Part shown: piece by piece, positions 1 through 6,545 of the stretch | Layout of the letters: each line of letters begins with the position of its first letter | Position numbering within the stretch: the stretch's first letter is position 1 | NCBI GenBank assembly: GCA_902791085.1 | Contig: CADAUN010000070.1 | Location: 1 to 7,141, forward strand | Direction: 5' to 3' | DNA length: 7,141 bases | Source: an uncultured Erysipelotrichaceae bacterium | GTDB lineage: Bacteria; Bacillota_I; Bacilli_A; RFN20; CAG-826 | Program-made: the position numbers and the translations under genes | Notes under the pieces: generated by a model | What the model was told of the DNA's origin: nothing | What the model saw: the letters and a program-made list of their open reading frames with translations, nothing else | Database searches by the model: none

Positions 1-1710
1 TTGCAGTTCTTCTAAACTGGCATTTTTTAAAGCGTCTAACGTCGCGTAATTCTTCCGTAAAAGCTCTTTGCGTTTCTCTCCGATGCCACTCACGCCGTCG
101 AAAATCGAAGAATGCATCGCTTTGATTCGTTCGGACCGATGAAAGGAAATCGCAAAACGATGAACTTCGTCTTGCATTCGCATCAATAAGAAAAACATGG
201 GAGATTGGCGATCTAAGGGATACGTTTTTTCGTCTTTATCGATGATGCCTTCTGTCTCGTGACGATCGTTTTTATAGAGGCCAAAGACAGGGATCGAAAC
301 GCCGACGGATTCTAACGCCTCTAAAGTCGCATGAACTTGAGGCAGTCCCCCATCCGTCAAAATCAAATCGGGATAGGACAAATTCTCTTCTTTTAATCGG
401 CGATACCGACGAGAAACCACTTCGACCATCGAATGATAATCGTCGCCCGCGTTCTTCGGATCGAGGTGAAATTTTCGATACATCCCTTTCACCGGCTCAC
501 CATTGATGTAACAAACCATCGCCCCAACGGGATTTGATCCTTGCAAATGCGAATTATCGAAGAGCTCAATGCGATAAGGAGCGTTGATGCCTAATAATTT
601 TCCTAACGATTCTAAAATGGCCTCGTTATCATCCGTCAAACGTGCCGATTGGAAATGATTGTCCAATCCTTGACGGGCATTTAACGCCGCCATATCGATT
701 TGTGACAAAAGACGGCCTTCTTTTGGAGAAAACACTTTGGCGGTTGGATAAACGGAGACGAATTCTTCGGCCATTCCGTCAATGTTACAAAGAATCTCGG
801 TCGGCAAATCATTGTTTTGATAATATTCTTCAATTAATTCCGTGGCTTGTGAGGCACCTCCCTCAAAAGAAGGAACCACGCGGACTTTTTTTCCAAGGAG
901 CAAACCATTGCGGAACGTCAAGATGCTTAACGCCAAATAACCATCTCTTTCGGCATAGGCAAAAACGTCTCGGTTCGTGCGATCGCTTTGTAGTTCCACC
1001 GCTTGCTTCGCCGTGACTCTATGAATGGCATCGATGGTCTCTTTATAATAAGCGGCATCTTCATAACGCATCTCATCCGACGCCTTTTGCATCTTTTCCG
1101 TATATTCTTTTAATAGAAAGGCAGTATTTCCGTCCAAGAACGATTTGATTTTTTCATAAAGCTCTTGATAAGTCTTGGGGGATATTTCGTTCACGCAAGG
1201 CGCAAGACACTGCCCCATATGAGCATACAAACAGGGCTTTTTCCCTAATGTCTTGCATTTCCGAGTCGGATAAATTCGATTCAGTAAATCGATGATGGCA
1301 AAGGCATCGCTGGCATTGGGATACGGGCCAAAATAGAAATAACGTTTATCGTCCGCGTGACGGGCAATTTTCAAGAAAGCATCGCTTTTCCGAATGGCAA
1401 TGTAAGGATAATGCGAGTCGTCCATCAGCATAATGTTGTAACGAGGGTGCAACGTCTGAATCAAATTCATTTCCAAGATGAAGGCTTCTTGATCGGTGTG
1501 CACTTGGATAAAATCAAAATGATCGACGTGGTTTACCATCGCAAGCACTTTCCCCGTTTGGGGTCGCAAAAAATATTGAGATACGCGCCGTTTTAGATTT
1601 TTAGCCTTGCCCACATAGATGATGCGGTCGTTTTTGTCTTTCATTTGATAGACGCCAGGACGATCGGGTAACAAGGCGATTTGTCGTTTTAAAGATTCGC
1701 TAAGCACCAT
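1..1710 (-). CDS. uvrC: UvrC, excinuclease ABC subunit C (3' end outside window)
   Basis: UvrC is the nuclease of UvrABC nucleotide excision repair, cutting the damaged strand on both sides of a lesion marked by UvrB. The 570 codons visible start at ATG 1710 and run in frame to the window edge; about 20-40 C-terminal residues are probably missing. The N-terminal GIY-YIG nuclease shows GVY (19-21), YVG (32-34), R42 and E80, which makes the 3' incision. Four cysteines C152, C160, C168 and C172 match the Fe-S cysteine cluster of the family. A UVR (UvrB-binding) helix pair lies near 200-240. The RNase H-like domain keeps the expected triad D385, D453 and H517, for the 5' incision. A helix-hairpin-helix begins near 537 (GVSGIGEKRK). 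The DGGKGQ-like motif reads DGGLPQ. The gene starts 2 bases after the mutS2 stop. It has no usable Shine-Dalgarno of its own (a GGAGGAG lies 25 bases upstream, too far), so translational coupling to mutS2 is likely. Confidence 0.97.
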   Translation of the reverse strand, partial: MVLSESLKRQIALLPDRPGVYQMKDKNDRIIYVGKAKNLKRRVSQYFLRPQTGKVLAMVNHVDHFDFIQVHTDQEAFILEMNLIQTLHPRYNIMLMDDSHYPYIAIRKSDAFLKIARHADDKRYFYFGPYPNASDAFAIIDLLNRIYPTRKCKTLGKKPCLYAHMGQCLAPCVNEISPKTYQELYEKIKSFLDGNTAFLLKEYTEKMQKASDEMRYEDAAYYKETIDAIHRVTAKQAVELQSDRTNRDVFAYAERDGYLALSILTFRNGLLLGKKVRVVPSFEGGASQATELIEEYYQNNDLPTEILCNIDGMAEEFVSVYPTAKVFSPKEGRLLSQIDMAALNARQGLDNHFQSARLTDDNEAILESLGKLLGINAPYRIELFDNSHLQGSNPVGAMVCYINGEPVKGMYRKFHLDPKNAGDDYHSMVEVVSRRYRRLKEENLSYPDLILTDGGLPQVHATLEALESVGVSIPVFGLYKNDRHETEGIIDKDEKTYPLDRQSPMFFLLMRMQDEVHRFAISFHRSERIKAMHSSIFDGVSGIGEKRKELLRKNYATLDALKNASLEELQ

Positions 1711-1712
1711 AA

Positions 1713-4031
1713 TTATTTCAAATACACGATGGTGGCTCCTCCGCCGCCTTCGTTCCCGTCCGCTCCTTCGTAATGATCGACGAACTCCTTATGCGCATCG
1801 AGATAATCGCGAACCACTTTTCGTAAGACACCGCTGCCCCATCCGTGAATGATTCGCACGCGTTTAAAGTGACGTATACGGCAGTCGTCCAAATATTTTT
1901 CTAGATGCAACTTCGCTTCTTCTGCTCGTTCTCCGATTAAGTTGAGTTCTAAGGGGACCGATTTATGAAACGCGAGATCATCTAAAGACAGCGTCGAAGA
2001 GACGGTCTTCTTTTTCTCTATTGGCTCCTCGACACGAATGGCTTTCTCGCTACGTGTTTTGAAAACAATACCTTCGGGCGAAGTCACTTCGATTCGATTT
2101 CCTTCTTTTTTTGTGATGCGCCCACTCGTGTATAACGAAGGCAAATTGACGTAGTCGCCGACGGATAAATCCTCATGATATTCTTCTTCCTTCGGATGGT
2201 CTGGCTCTAATTCTTCTAATCTCTTTTTGGCATCGATTACTTCGTGGAGCTTGACTTTGCCTCCTTCGACGGAATGCAAAATCTCATCCATTTGAGATTC
2301 ATAATCGGCTAACATTCGTTTCTTTTTGGCTTCGACATCCGATAAAAAATGTTCCTCACGCAAAGCCAAGGCAGCCTTAGCAGCATCAAATTTGGCCTTT
2401 TCTTTTGCCAATTGCGCTTTTTCTTGTATCAGATTCGCCTTTAAATCTTCTGTTTCTTTCGTGACGGCAGAAAGTTTTGCAATCGTTTCCGAAACGGATT
2501 GGTCTTCTCCTTCTTCCAAAAAGGTTTTCGCGTCAGTTAGCACTTCTTGAGGCAAGCCAAAACGTTTGGCCACCACGAGGCCATAGGATTCGCCTGGCAA
2601 GCCCATTTTGAGTCGATAAGTGGGCAACAAATTCGCTTCGTCAAACATCATGGAAGCATTGGTGACTTCCGGATGAGACAACGCATAGGCTTTTAATCCT
2701 TCAAAATGGGAGGAAATCATCGATAAGGCGTGCTTACGAAGCAACGCGCGAACAATCGCCAAAGCGATGGCTTCTCCTTCTTTAGGAGACGTGCCCGTGC
2801 CGACTTCATCTAACAATACCAAATCTTTTCCTTTTACAAGATTAAGAATCTCCCCCACATTTTTCATATGGCCAGAGAAGGTCGAAAGATTGTCCGAAAG
2901 GGATTGCGAGTCTCCAATGTCTACGAAAATATGAGGGAAATAAGACAAAGAAGAGCCTTGTTCTGCCGGAATCGGTAACCCTGCTTGGTTCATTAAAACC
3001 AACAAGCCTAGGGTTTTCAAAGCAACGGTTTTGCCCCCGGCATTCGGCCCCGAAATCACCACCAAAGAGGTCTTTTCGTCTAAATGAAAATCATTCGCGA
3101 CCACTTTTTGAGGATCGAGTAAGGGGTGTCTCGCCCCATAAAGATCAATCAAAGGACGGGAGGAAGCGACAGCAATATGGCCATGAATGAGTTCGGCATA
3201 ACGAGCTTTGGCCATCCATAAATCAAGTTGGGCGATTTTCTCGTTGCTTTCTAGCAAGGCATCACCACTTCCTGCCACTTCTTGTGACAAAGAAAGTAAC
3301 AAACGATGAATTTCTTCCCGTTCATCGTTGCATAACTCCGCCATTTTGTTATTCATCTCAACCAATAATTCTGGCTCGATGAACGTGGTTTCACCGGTGT
3401 TAGAAATATCTTGAACAATCCCTTTGACTTTGTTTTTATACGCATTTTTGACCGGCAAGACATAGTGCCCATTTTTAAGGGTCATCGTAACGTCAGACAG
3501 GTATAATTTGTTGCTTTCCAAGACGAATCCCAATTTCTTCTTCATTTGGGATTCTAAGCGGCGAATGGAAGCGCGAATGGATTTTAATTTTGGCGAAGCG
3601 TCGTCATAGATCGACAAATCCGGAGCAATCACGTGATGGATGTCTTTTTCTAAGAACGTCAGATGAGGAAAAGTAGAGACATAATCTAATAATTCCGTTT
3701 CTTCATTGACACCACGAAAAAAAGCGCAGATGCCTTCGGCATTTAACACATCGCTGGCGATATGTTCCAAATCATCAGGAGACAAAGCGCCGCCTTTCTT
3801 AGCCGCTTGCACGAAGGGCGTCAAATCGGAAGAAACGTCAAGCGGGATCGCCCCGTGACGGGCCACCAAATCCATTGTTTCTTCCACGAAATTTTGTTCG
3901 CGAGAAAGACTCTTGGCGTCAGGGTACATCATTAAGGATTCTGCCTTCTTACCACCCCGTTCCGTCTTGGTCTTGCTTTTTAGGGTTTCCCGAATGCGGG
4001 AAAATTCAAATTTCTCGTAAGCGTCTTGCAT
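1713..4031 (-). CDS. mutS2: MutS2 ATPase with C-terminal Smr domain
   Basis: MutS2 is a MutS-like ABC-type ATPase without the mismatch-recognition domain. In the family it is linked to suppression of recombination and, in Bacillus, to splitting collided ribosomes. The chosen start gives 772 residues, close to the 785 of B. subtilis. In that numbering: N-terminal and core/clamp domains to about 310; Walker A GPNAGGKT 328-335; switch/signature region DIGDSQSLSDNLSTFSGHM 371-389; Walker B LVLLDEVGTG 404-413; a Lys/Glu-rich coiled coil about 505-606; a KOW-like small domain near 622-649; and an Smr domain about 693-772. The Smr HGxGxG motif is present (HGWGSG, 729-734), but the expected LDxRG reads LNLIG (696-700). 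The frame stays open to an ATG at 4088, but the extra 19 residues are Arg/Lys-rich and unlike the family, while MQDAYEKFEF aligns with known N-termini, so ATG 4031 is preferred. An extended -10 promoter lies just upstream; uvrC follows after 2 bases. Confidence 0.96.
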   Translation of the reverse strand: MQDAYEKFEFSRIRETLKSKTKTERGGKKAESLMMYPDAKSLSREQNFVEETMDLVARHGAIPLDVSSDLTPFVQAAKKGGALSPDDLEHIASDVLNAEGICAFFRGVNEETELLDYVSTFPHLTFLEKDIHHVIAPDLSIYDDASPKLKSIRASIRRLESQMKKKLGFVLESNKLYLSDVTMTLKNGHYVLPVKNAYKNKVKGIVQDISNTGETTFIEPELLVEMNNKMAELCNDEREEIHRLLLSLSQEVAGSGDALLESNEKIAQLDLWMAKARYAELIHGHIAVASSRPLIDLYGARHPLLDPQKVVANDFHLDEKTSLVVISGPNAGGKTVALKTLGLLVLMNQAGLPIPAEQGSSLSYFPHIFVDIGDSQSLSDNLSTFSGHMKNVGEILNLVKGKDLVLLDEVGTGTSPKEGEAIALAIVRALLRKHALSMISSHFEGLKAYALSHPEVTNASMMFDEANLLPTYRLKMGLPGESYGLVVAKRFGLPQEVLTDAKTFLEEGEDQSVSETIAKLSAVTKETEDLKANLIQEKAQLAKEKAKFDAAKAALALREEHFLSDVEAKKKRMLADYESQMDEILHSVEGGKVKLHEVIDAKKRLEELEPDHPKEEEYHEDLSVGDYVNLPSLYTSGRITKKEGNRIEVTSPEGIVFKTRSEKAIRVEEPIEKKKTVSSTLSLDDLAFHKSVPLELNLIGERAEEAKLHLEKYLDDCRIRHFKRVRIIHGWGSGVLRKVVRDYLDAHKEFVDHYEGADGNEGGGGATIVYLK

Positions 4032-4040
4032 AACGGCTTT

Positions 4041-4049
4041 ATTATAGCA
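4041..4049 (-). promoter_or_regulatory. Extended -10 promoter for mutS2-uvrC
   Basis: The minus strand reads TGCTATAAT here: a perfect TATAAT with the TGn extension, which can work without a good -35 box. No convincing -35 is seen 16-18 bases upstream. Transcription would be expected to start about 7 bases downstream, near 4034, only about 3 bases before the mutS2 ATG at 4031. That the motif is used is an inference from its match and position. Confidence 0.65.
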
Positions 4050-4050
4050 T

Positions 4051-4065
4051 TCTCCTTTTCTCCTT
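4051..4065 (-). repeat. Tandem Shine-Dalgarno-like AAGGAGA pair with three-base ORF
   Basis: On the minus strand AAGGAGA occurs twice with an 8-base period (4059-4065 and 4051-4057). The nearer copy ends 19 bases before the mutS2 ATG, too far to serve it. The farther copy is well spaced for a different ATG at 4048-4050, which opens ATG CTA TAA and ends at once. This could be a remnant ribosome-binding site, a minimal leader peptide used if transcription starts further upstream, or chance. If the extended -10 overlapping this ORF is the true promoter, the repeat is upstream of the transcript and untranslated. Confidence 0.35.
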
Positions 4066-4087
4066 CGTGCTAGAACGCCTGAAAACA

Positions 4088-4096
4088 TGGTAAAAT
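4088..4096 (+). promoter_or_regulatory. Extended -10 promoter for rnhC
   Basis: The plus strand reads TGGTAAAAT, a one-mismatch -10 (TAAAAT) with the TGn extension. Exactly 7 bases separate the box from the rnhC ATG at 4104, so the expected transcription start falls on or next to the start codon. No good -35 is visible. No Shine-Dalgarno precedes the gene, which fits leaderless initiation. Assignment is by motif and position only. Confidence 0.65.
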
Positions 4097-4103
4097 CTTA
4101 AAA

Positions 4104-5015
4104 ATGGAAAAACAAAATTGCTCCACTTATCGTTTCGCGCCAGATTTGGAAACCCGAGAAAAAATGAAGGCGTTCTATCGTCCTTTTCAAACGGAAAACG
4201 CCAATCCTTATCTTGATTTTTTTGCCTCTTCACCCGCGGTTTCTATTTCAATCTATAAGCCAAACAAAAAAGGTGTCGTGTCTGTTGTTTTTCAAGGAAA
4301 GGACGCGTTAAAAGAGGCACAAAAATGGAATCCTGATGCTATCCTTAATGAAGCGAAGGAAAAGGACAATACCCCACAAAATCGCTATCCCCAAATCGGG
4401 AGCGATGAAGTCGGAACCGGTGACGTTTTTGGCCCTGTCATTGTCGCTGCCGCCTTCGTCAGAGAAAGTGATCTCCCCTTATTGTCTTCGCTTGGCATCA
4501 CTGATTCGAAAAAAATGACGGACGAGAAAATTCAAGAAGTCGCGCCTCTTTTGCTTCAAAATTTAGATTATTCTCAATTATCCCTTCCAAACGTTAAATA
4601 CAACGCCATATCTTCTTCTTATAATCTAAATGCCATAAAAGCCAAAATGCATAATCGTTGCCTCTCCAATTTGGCTTCCAAATACCCAGAGGCCTATCGT
4701 TATCAAGATCAATTCGCCCCGTCACGTCTTTATTATTCCTATCTGAAAGATGAGCCAAACCCTTTAAAAAACATTGTCTTTCATGTTCGTGGGGAGTCTC
4801 TTTTTCCTTCCGTGGCCGCGGCAAGCGTCATCGCTCGTTATTCTTTTTTGAGAAAAATGGCCGTTTTAAATCAAACCTATGGCATGAATTTTCCGTTTGG
4901 CGCGGGGAAACCCGTCGATGAATTTTTACCGTTATTCATTGCCCGTTATGGGAAAGAAAAGCTTCGCGACGTCGCGAAGCTTAATTGGGCAAACATCAAA
5001 AAATTAGGATGCTAA
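4104..5015 (+). CDS. rnhC: Ribonuclease HIII
   Basis: RNase HIII cleaves the RNA strand of RNA/DNA hybrids, for example R-loops and primer remnants, in the cytoplasm. The protein is 303 residues, normal for the family. Residues about 1-75 form the TBP-like substrate-binding domain (ending VVFQGKDALKEAQKW). The catalytic domain begins at the diagnostic GSDEVGTGDVFGP (99-111), with the DE pair at 101-102. It continues with TDSKKM (133-138), DQFAPS with the likely metal-binding D202, and RGESLFPSVAAASVIARYSFL (229-249), typical of RNase HIII rather than HII. The ATG at 4104 leaves a complete N-terminal domain and is well supported, although no ribosome-binding site precedes it. The gene is divergent from mutS2 and convergent with rluD, sharing 12 bases with the rluD 3' end (5004-5015). 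Codons for KLRDVAKL near the C-terminus form a perfect palindrome that appears to serve as the terminator of the opposite operon. No terminator is evident for rnhC itself. Confidence 0.96.
   Translation: MEKQNCSTYRFAPDLETREKMKAFYRPFQTENANPYLDFFASSPAVSISIYKPNKKGVVSVVFQGKDALKEAQKWNPDAILNEAKEKDNTPQNRYPQIGSDEVGTGDVFGPVIVAAAFVRESDLPLLSSLGITDSKKMTDEKIQEVAPLLLQNLDYSQLSLPNVKYNAISSSYNLNAIKAKMHNRCLSNLASKYPEAYRYQDQFAPSRLYYSYLKDEPNPLKNIVFHVRGESLFPSVAAASVIARYSFLRKMAVLNQTYGMNFPFGAGKPVDEFLPLFIARYGKEKLRDVAKLNWANIKKLGC
4951..4982 (-). terminator. Intrinsic terminator of ileS-lspA-rluD inside rnhC
   Basis: A perfect 24-base palindrome spans 4959-4982 (half-site AAGCTTCGCGAC). As RNA it folds into a 10-bp stem with an ACGT loop. 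On the minus strand it is followed directly by TTTTCTTTCC (4960-4951), a U-rich tract, and it begins 21 bases after the rluD stop codon. This is the expected position and shape of a Rho-independent terminator for the leftward operon. On the plus strand the hairpin is followed only by AATTGGGC, so strong termination of rnhC within its own coding region is not expected. Confidence 0.8.
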
Positions 5016-5921
5016 AGGGTGTAGACTTTCTAATACCGATTGAAAAGCTGGAGGGATAGGTGCTTCAAAATGAACCGGTTTTTTCGTCAATGGATGAATG
5101 AAGCTCAGACGATACGCGTGTAACAACTGCCCTTCTGAATAAAGCGATCGATTCCCGATTCCATAAAGAGGATCACCTACTACCGGATAGCCAATCGCGT
5201 CTAAATGAACGCGAATTTGATGCGTTCTTCCCGTTAATAGACGGCAAGAAATCAAAGTATATCCTTCGTGGTAACGAGTGATCACATGAAAGAAAGTGAT
5301 GGCCTCTTTGCCCGAATGCAAATTGACGGCAAATTTCACGGGACTTTTTGGATCTCGACCGATTGGCGCGTCAATTTTGCCGTCATTTTCTTCGATAATG
5401 CCTTTGACTAAAGCGTAATATTCACGATGCATCGTATGGTCGAGAAGCTGTGCTTTTAAAAAAGCGGCGGCTTCATCTGTTTTGGCGACGCAAAGAAGGC
5501 CAGAGGTGTCTTTGTCGATGCGGTGAATGATACCCGGACGCAAAGGATCTCCTTCGTCGGCTAATTCTTTTTCGTGATAGACCAAGGCATTCGCCAAAGT
5601 GCCTTCAGGATGCCCATTTCCCGGATGAACAACCATGCCGGCAGGCTTATTCACAATCAAAAGACATTCGTCTTCATAAACGACGTTTAAGGGAATGTCT
5701 TCCCCTTTTACATCCCATGTTTTGGCCTCATATGGCTCATAGGAAATCACATCTCCGACTGCCAAAATCAAATGAGGTTTGGCAGTTTTGCCATTCCAAA
5801 GAATCTTCCCTTCTTTCATCCAAGATTGGACTTTGCTTCGCGAAGGCGCCACTCCTTTTGCCGTCAAAAAAGTATCGAGTCGCTCGCCTTTTCCTGTTTC
5901 GTCCACCACGATCTTTTCCAT
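5004..5921 (-). CDS. RluD/YlyB-family 23S rRNA pseudouridine synthase
   Basis: This is an RluA/RluD-family pseudouridine synthase, converting specific uridines of rRNA (most likely 23S) to pseudouridine. At 305 residues it has the usual length. An S4-like RNA-binding domain covers about 12-60 (GERLDTFLTAKG, then SRSKVQSWMKEGKILWNGK). The catalytic core starts with VVYEDECLLIVNKPAGMVVHP (80-100) and holds motif II HRIDKDTSGLL (133-143), with D136 as the catalytic aspartate. The later motif LLTGRTHQIRVHLDAIGYPVVGD, near the C-terminus, is also intact. The place after lspA matches ylyB in Bacillus, which is the likely counterpart, but the exact target uridines cannot be read from sequence. It starts 3 bases after the lspA stop, with an AAGGA ribosome-binding site inside the last lspA codons, and ends 12 bases into the convergent rnhC. 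Confidence 0.93.
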   Translation of the reverse strand: MEKIVVDETGKGERLDTFLTAKGVAPSRSKVQSWMKEGKILWNGKTAKPHLILAVGDVISYEPYEAKTWDVKGEDIPLNVVYEDECLLIVNKPAGMVVHPGNGHPEGTLANALVYHEKELADEGDPLRPGIIHRIDKDTSGLLCVAKTDEAAAFLKAQLLDHTMHREYYALVKGIIEENDGKIDAPIGRDPKSPVKFAVNLHSGKEAITFFHVITRYHEGYTLISCRLLTGRTHQIRVHLDAIGYPVVGDPLYGIGNRSLYSEGQLLHAYRLSFIHPLTKKPVHFEAPIPPAFQSVLESLHPLAS

Positions 5922-5924
5922 TTA

Positions 5925-6545
5925 TTAATCCTTCTTGGCAGCATCTTTGATGGCGCGCACAATCGTCAATACAATCAAAATGGCAACGGCGACTACCAAA
6001 GCGGAATCCGCCACGTTAAAAATCGCAAAACTGTCTTTATCCGCACCAAAGAGATAGAATTGGAAGAAATCCACGACGCCAGAGAATCCCACGATATTGT
6101 CCCAATAAAAAGTGCGGTCAATCGCGTTTCCTAAGGCACCAGAAAAGGCTAAAGCCAAAACGGCGTTCATCCAACGATCGTTCTTTGGCAAATTCTTCCA
6201 CCAATACCAAGCTAAAGCCCCGCTTGCCACCCAAGAGATGACGATAAAGACGTAACGCGCCCAAACCACATTATCGCCAAAACCAAAGGATGAGCCTTTG
6301 TTAAAGCTTAAAGTAAGGTAAAAGAAATCGGGGATAACCTCTTTGGAAAAGGCGCTAGACAAATGAGGATTCTCGTGAATGGGATGGGTATGAAAATAGT
6401 TCACCACTCCCCATTTGCTGGCCAAATCGATGACAAGCAAAAGAACGGCCAGCCAAAGAAAGCTGAAGAAAAAGGTTTTTCCGTTCCAGCGGAATTTGGT
6501 TTCTTTTTCCGAAGTTCCTTTGGCTTTGGTGACTTCATCCTTCAT
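5925..6545 (-). CDS. lspA: Lipoprotein signal peptidase (signal peptidase II)
   Basis: LspA is an inner-membrane aspartyl protease that removes the signal peptide of prolipoproteins after lipidation at the lipobox cysteine. The 206 residues carry the family motifs in order: DLASK (40-44) at the end of the first membrane segment; FNKGSSFG (81-88), equivalent to NxGAAFG; GALGNAIDR (136-144) with catalytic D143; VVDFFQFY (157-164); and FNVADSALVV (176-185) with catalytic D180. Hydrophobic segments lie near 24-41, 97-117, 127-142 and 175-198. The protein is longer than the usual 150-170 residues because of a charged N-terminal extension of about 22 residues and a longer loop around 50-72. The start is firm: the ATG overlaps the ileS stop as ATGA and has GAGGA 6 bases upstream, and no other Met occurs until residue 126. 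It lies between ileS and rluD, the common Bacillota order. Confidence 0.95.
   Translation of the reverse strand: MKDEVTKAKGTSEKETKFRWNGKTFFFSFLWLAVLLLVIDLASKWGVVNYFHTHPIHENPHLSSAFSKEVIPDFFYLTLSFNKGSSFGFGDNVVWARYVFIVISWVASGALAWYWWKNLPKNDRWMNAVLALAFSGALGNAIDRTFYWDNIVGFSGVVDFFQFYLFGADKDSFAIFNVADSALVVAVAILIVLTIVRAIKDAAKKD
5929..5933 (-). promoter_or_regulatory. Ribosome-binding site of the rluD-family gene
   Basis: AAGGA on the minus strand lies 7 bases before the ATG at 5921, within the final Lys-Asp codons of lspA. It fixes the start and shows that the lineage uses ordinary Shine-Dalgarno initiation inside operons. Confidence 0.8.

Noticed and set aside
642..1016. Open frame of 124 codons on the plus strand
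   Set aside because: It lies wholly opposite uvrC, which has full family motifs; the translated product shows no recognisable domain.
1736..1742. GGAGGAG on the minus strand as the uvrC ribosome-binding site
   Set aside because: It is 25 bases from the uvrC ATG and is explained by Gly-rich codons at the MutS2 C-terminus.
4032..4088. N-terminal extension of MutS2 to the ATG at 4088 (19 more residues)
   Set aside because: The extra residues are basic and unlike the family. The ATG has no ribosome-binding site and the region holds the promoters of both divergent genes. The family N-terminus aligns from ATG 4031.
4959..4982. Palindrome as a protein-binding operator or restriction-related site
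   Set aside because: The one-sided U-tract and the position just after the rluD stop fit a terminator better; only one copy is seen in the window.
5772..6134. Open frame of 120 codons on the plus strand across the lspA/rluD junction
   Set aside because: It is antisense to two well-supported genes, with no recognisable motif.
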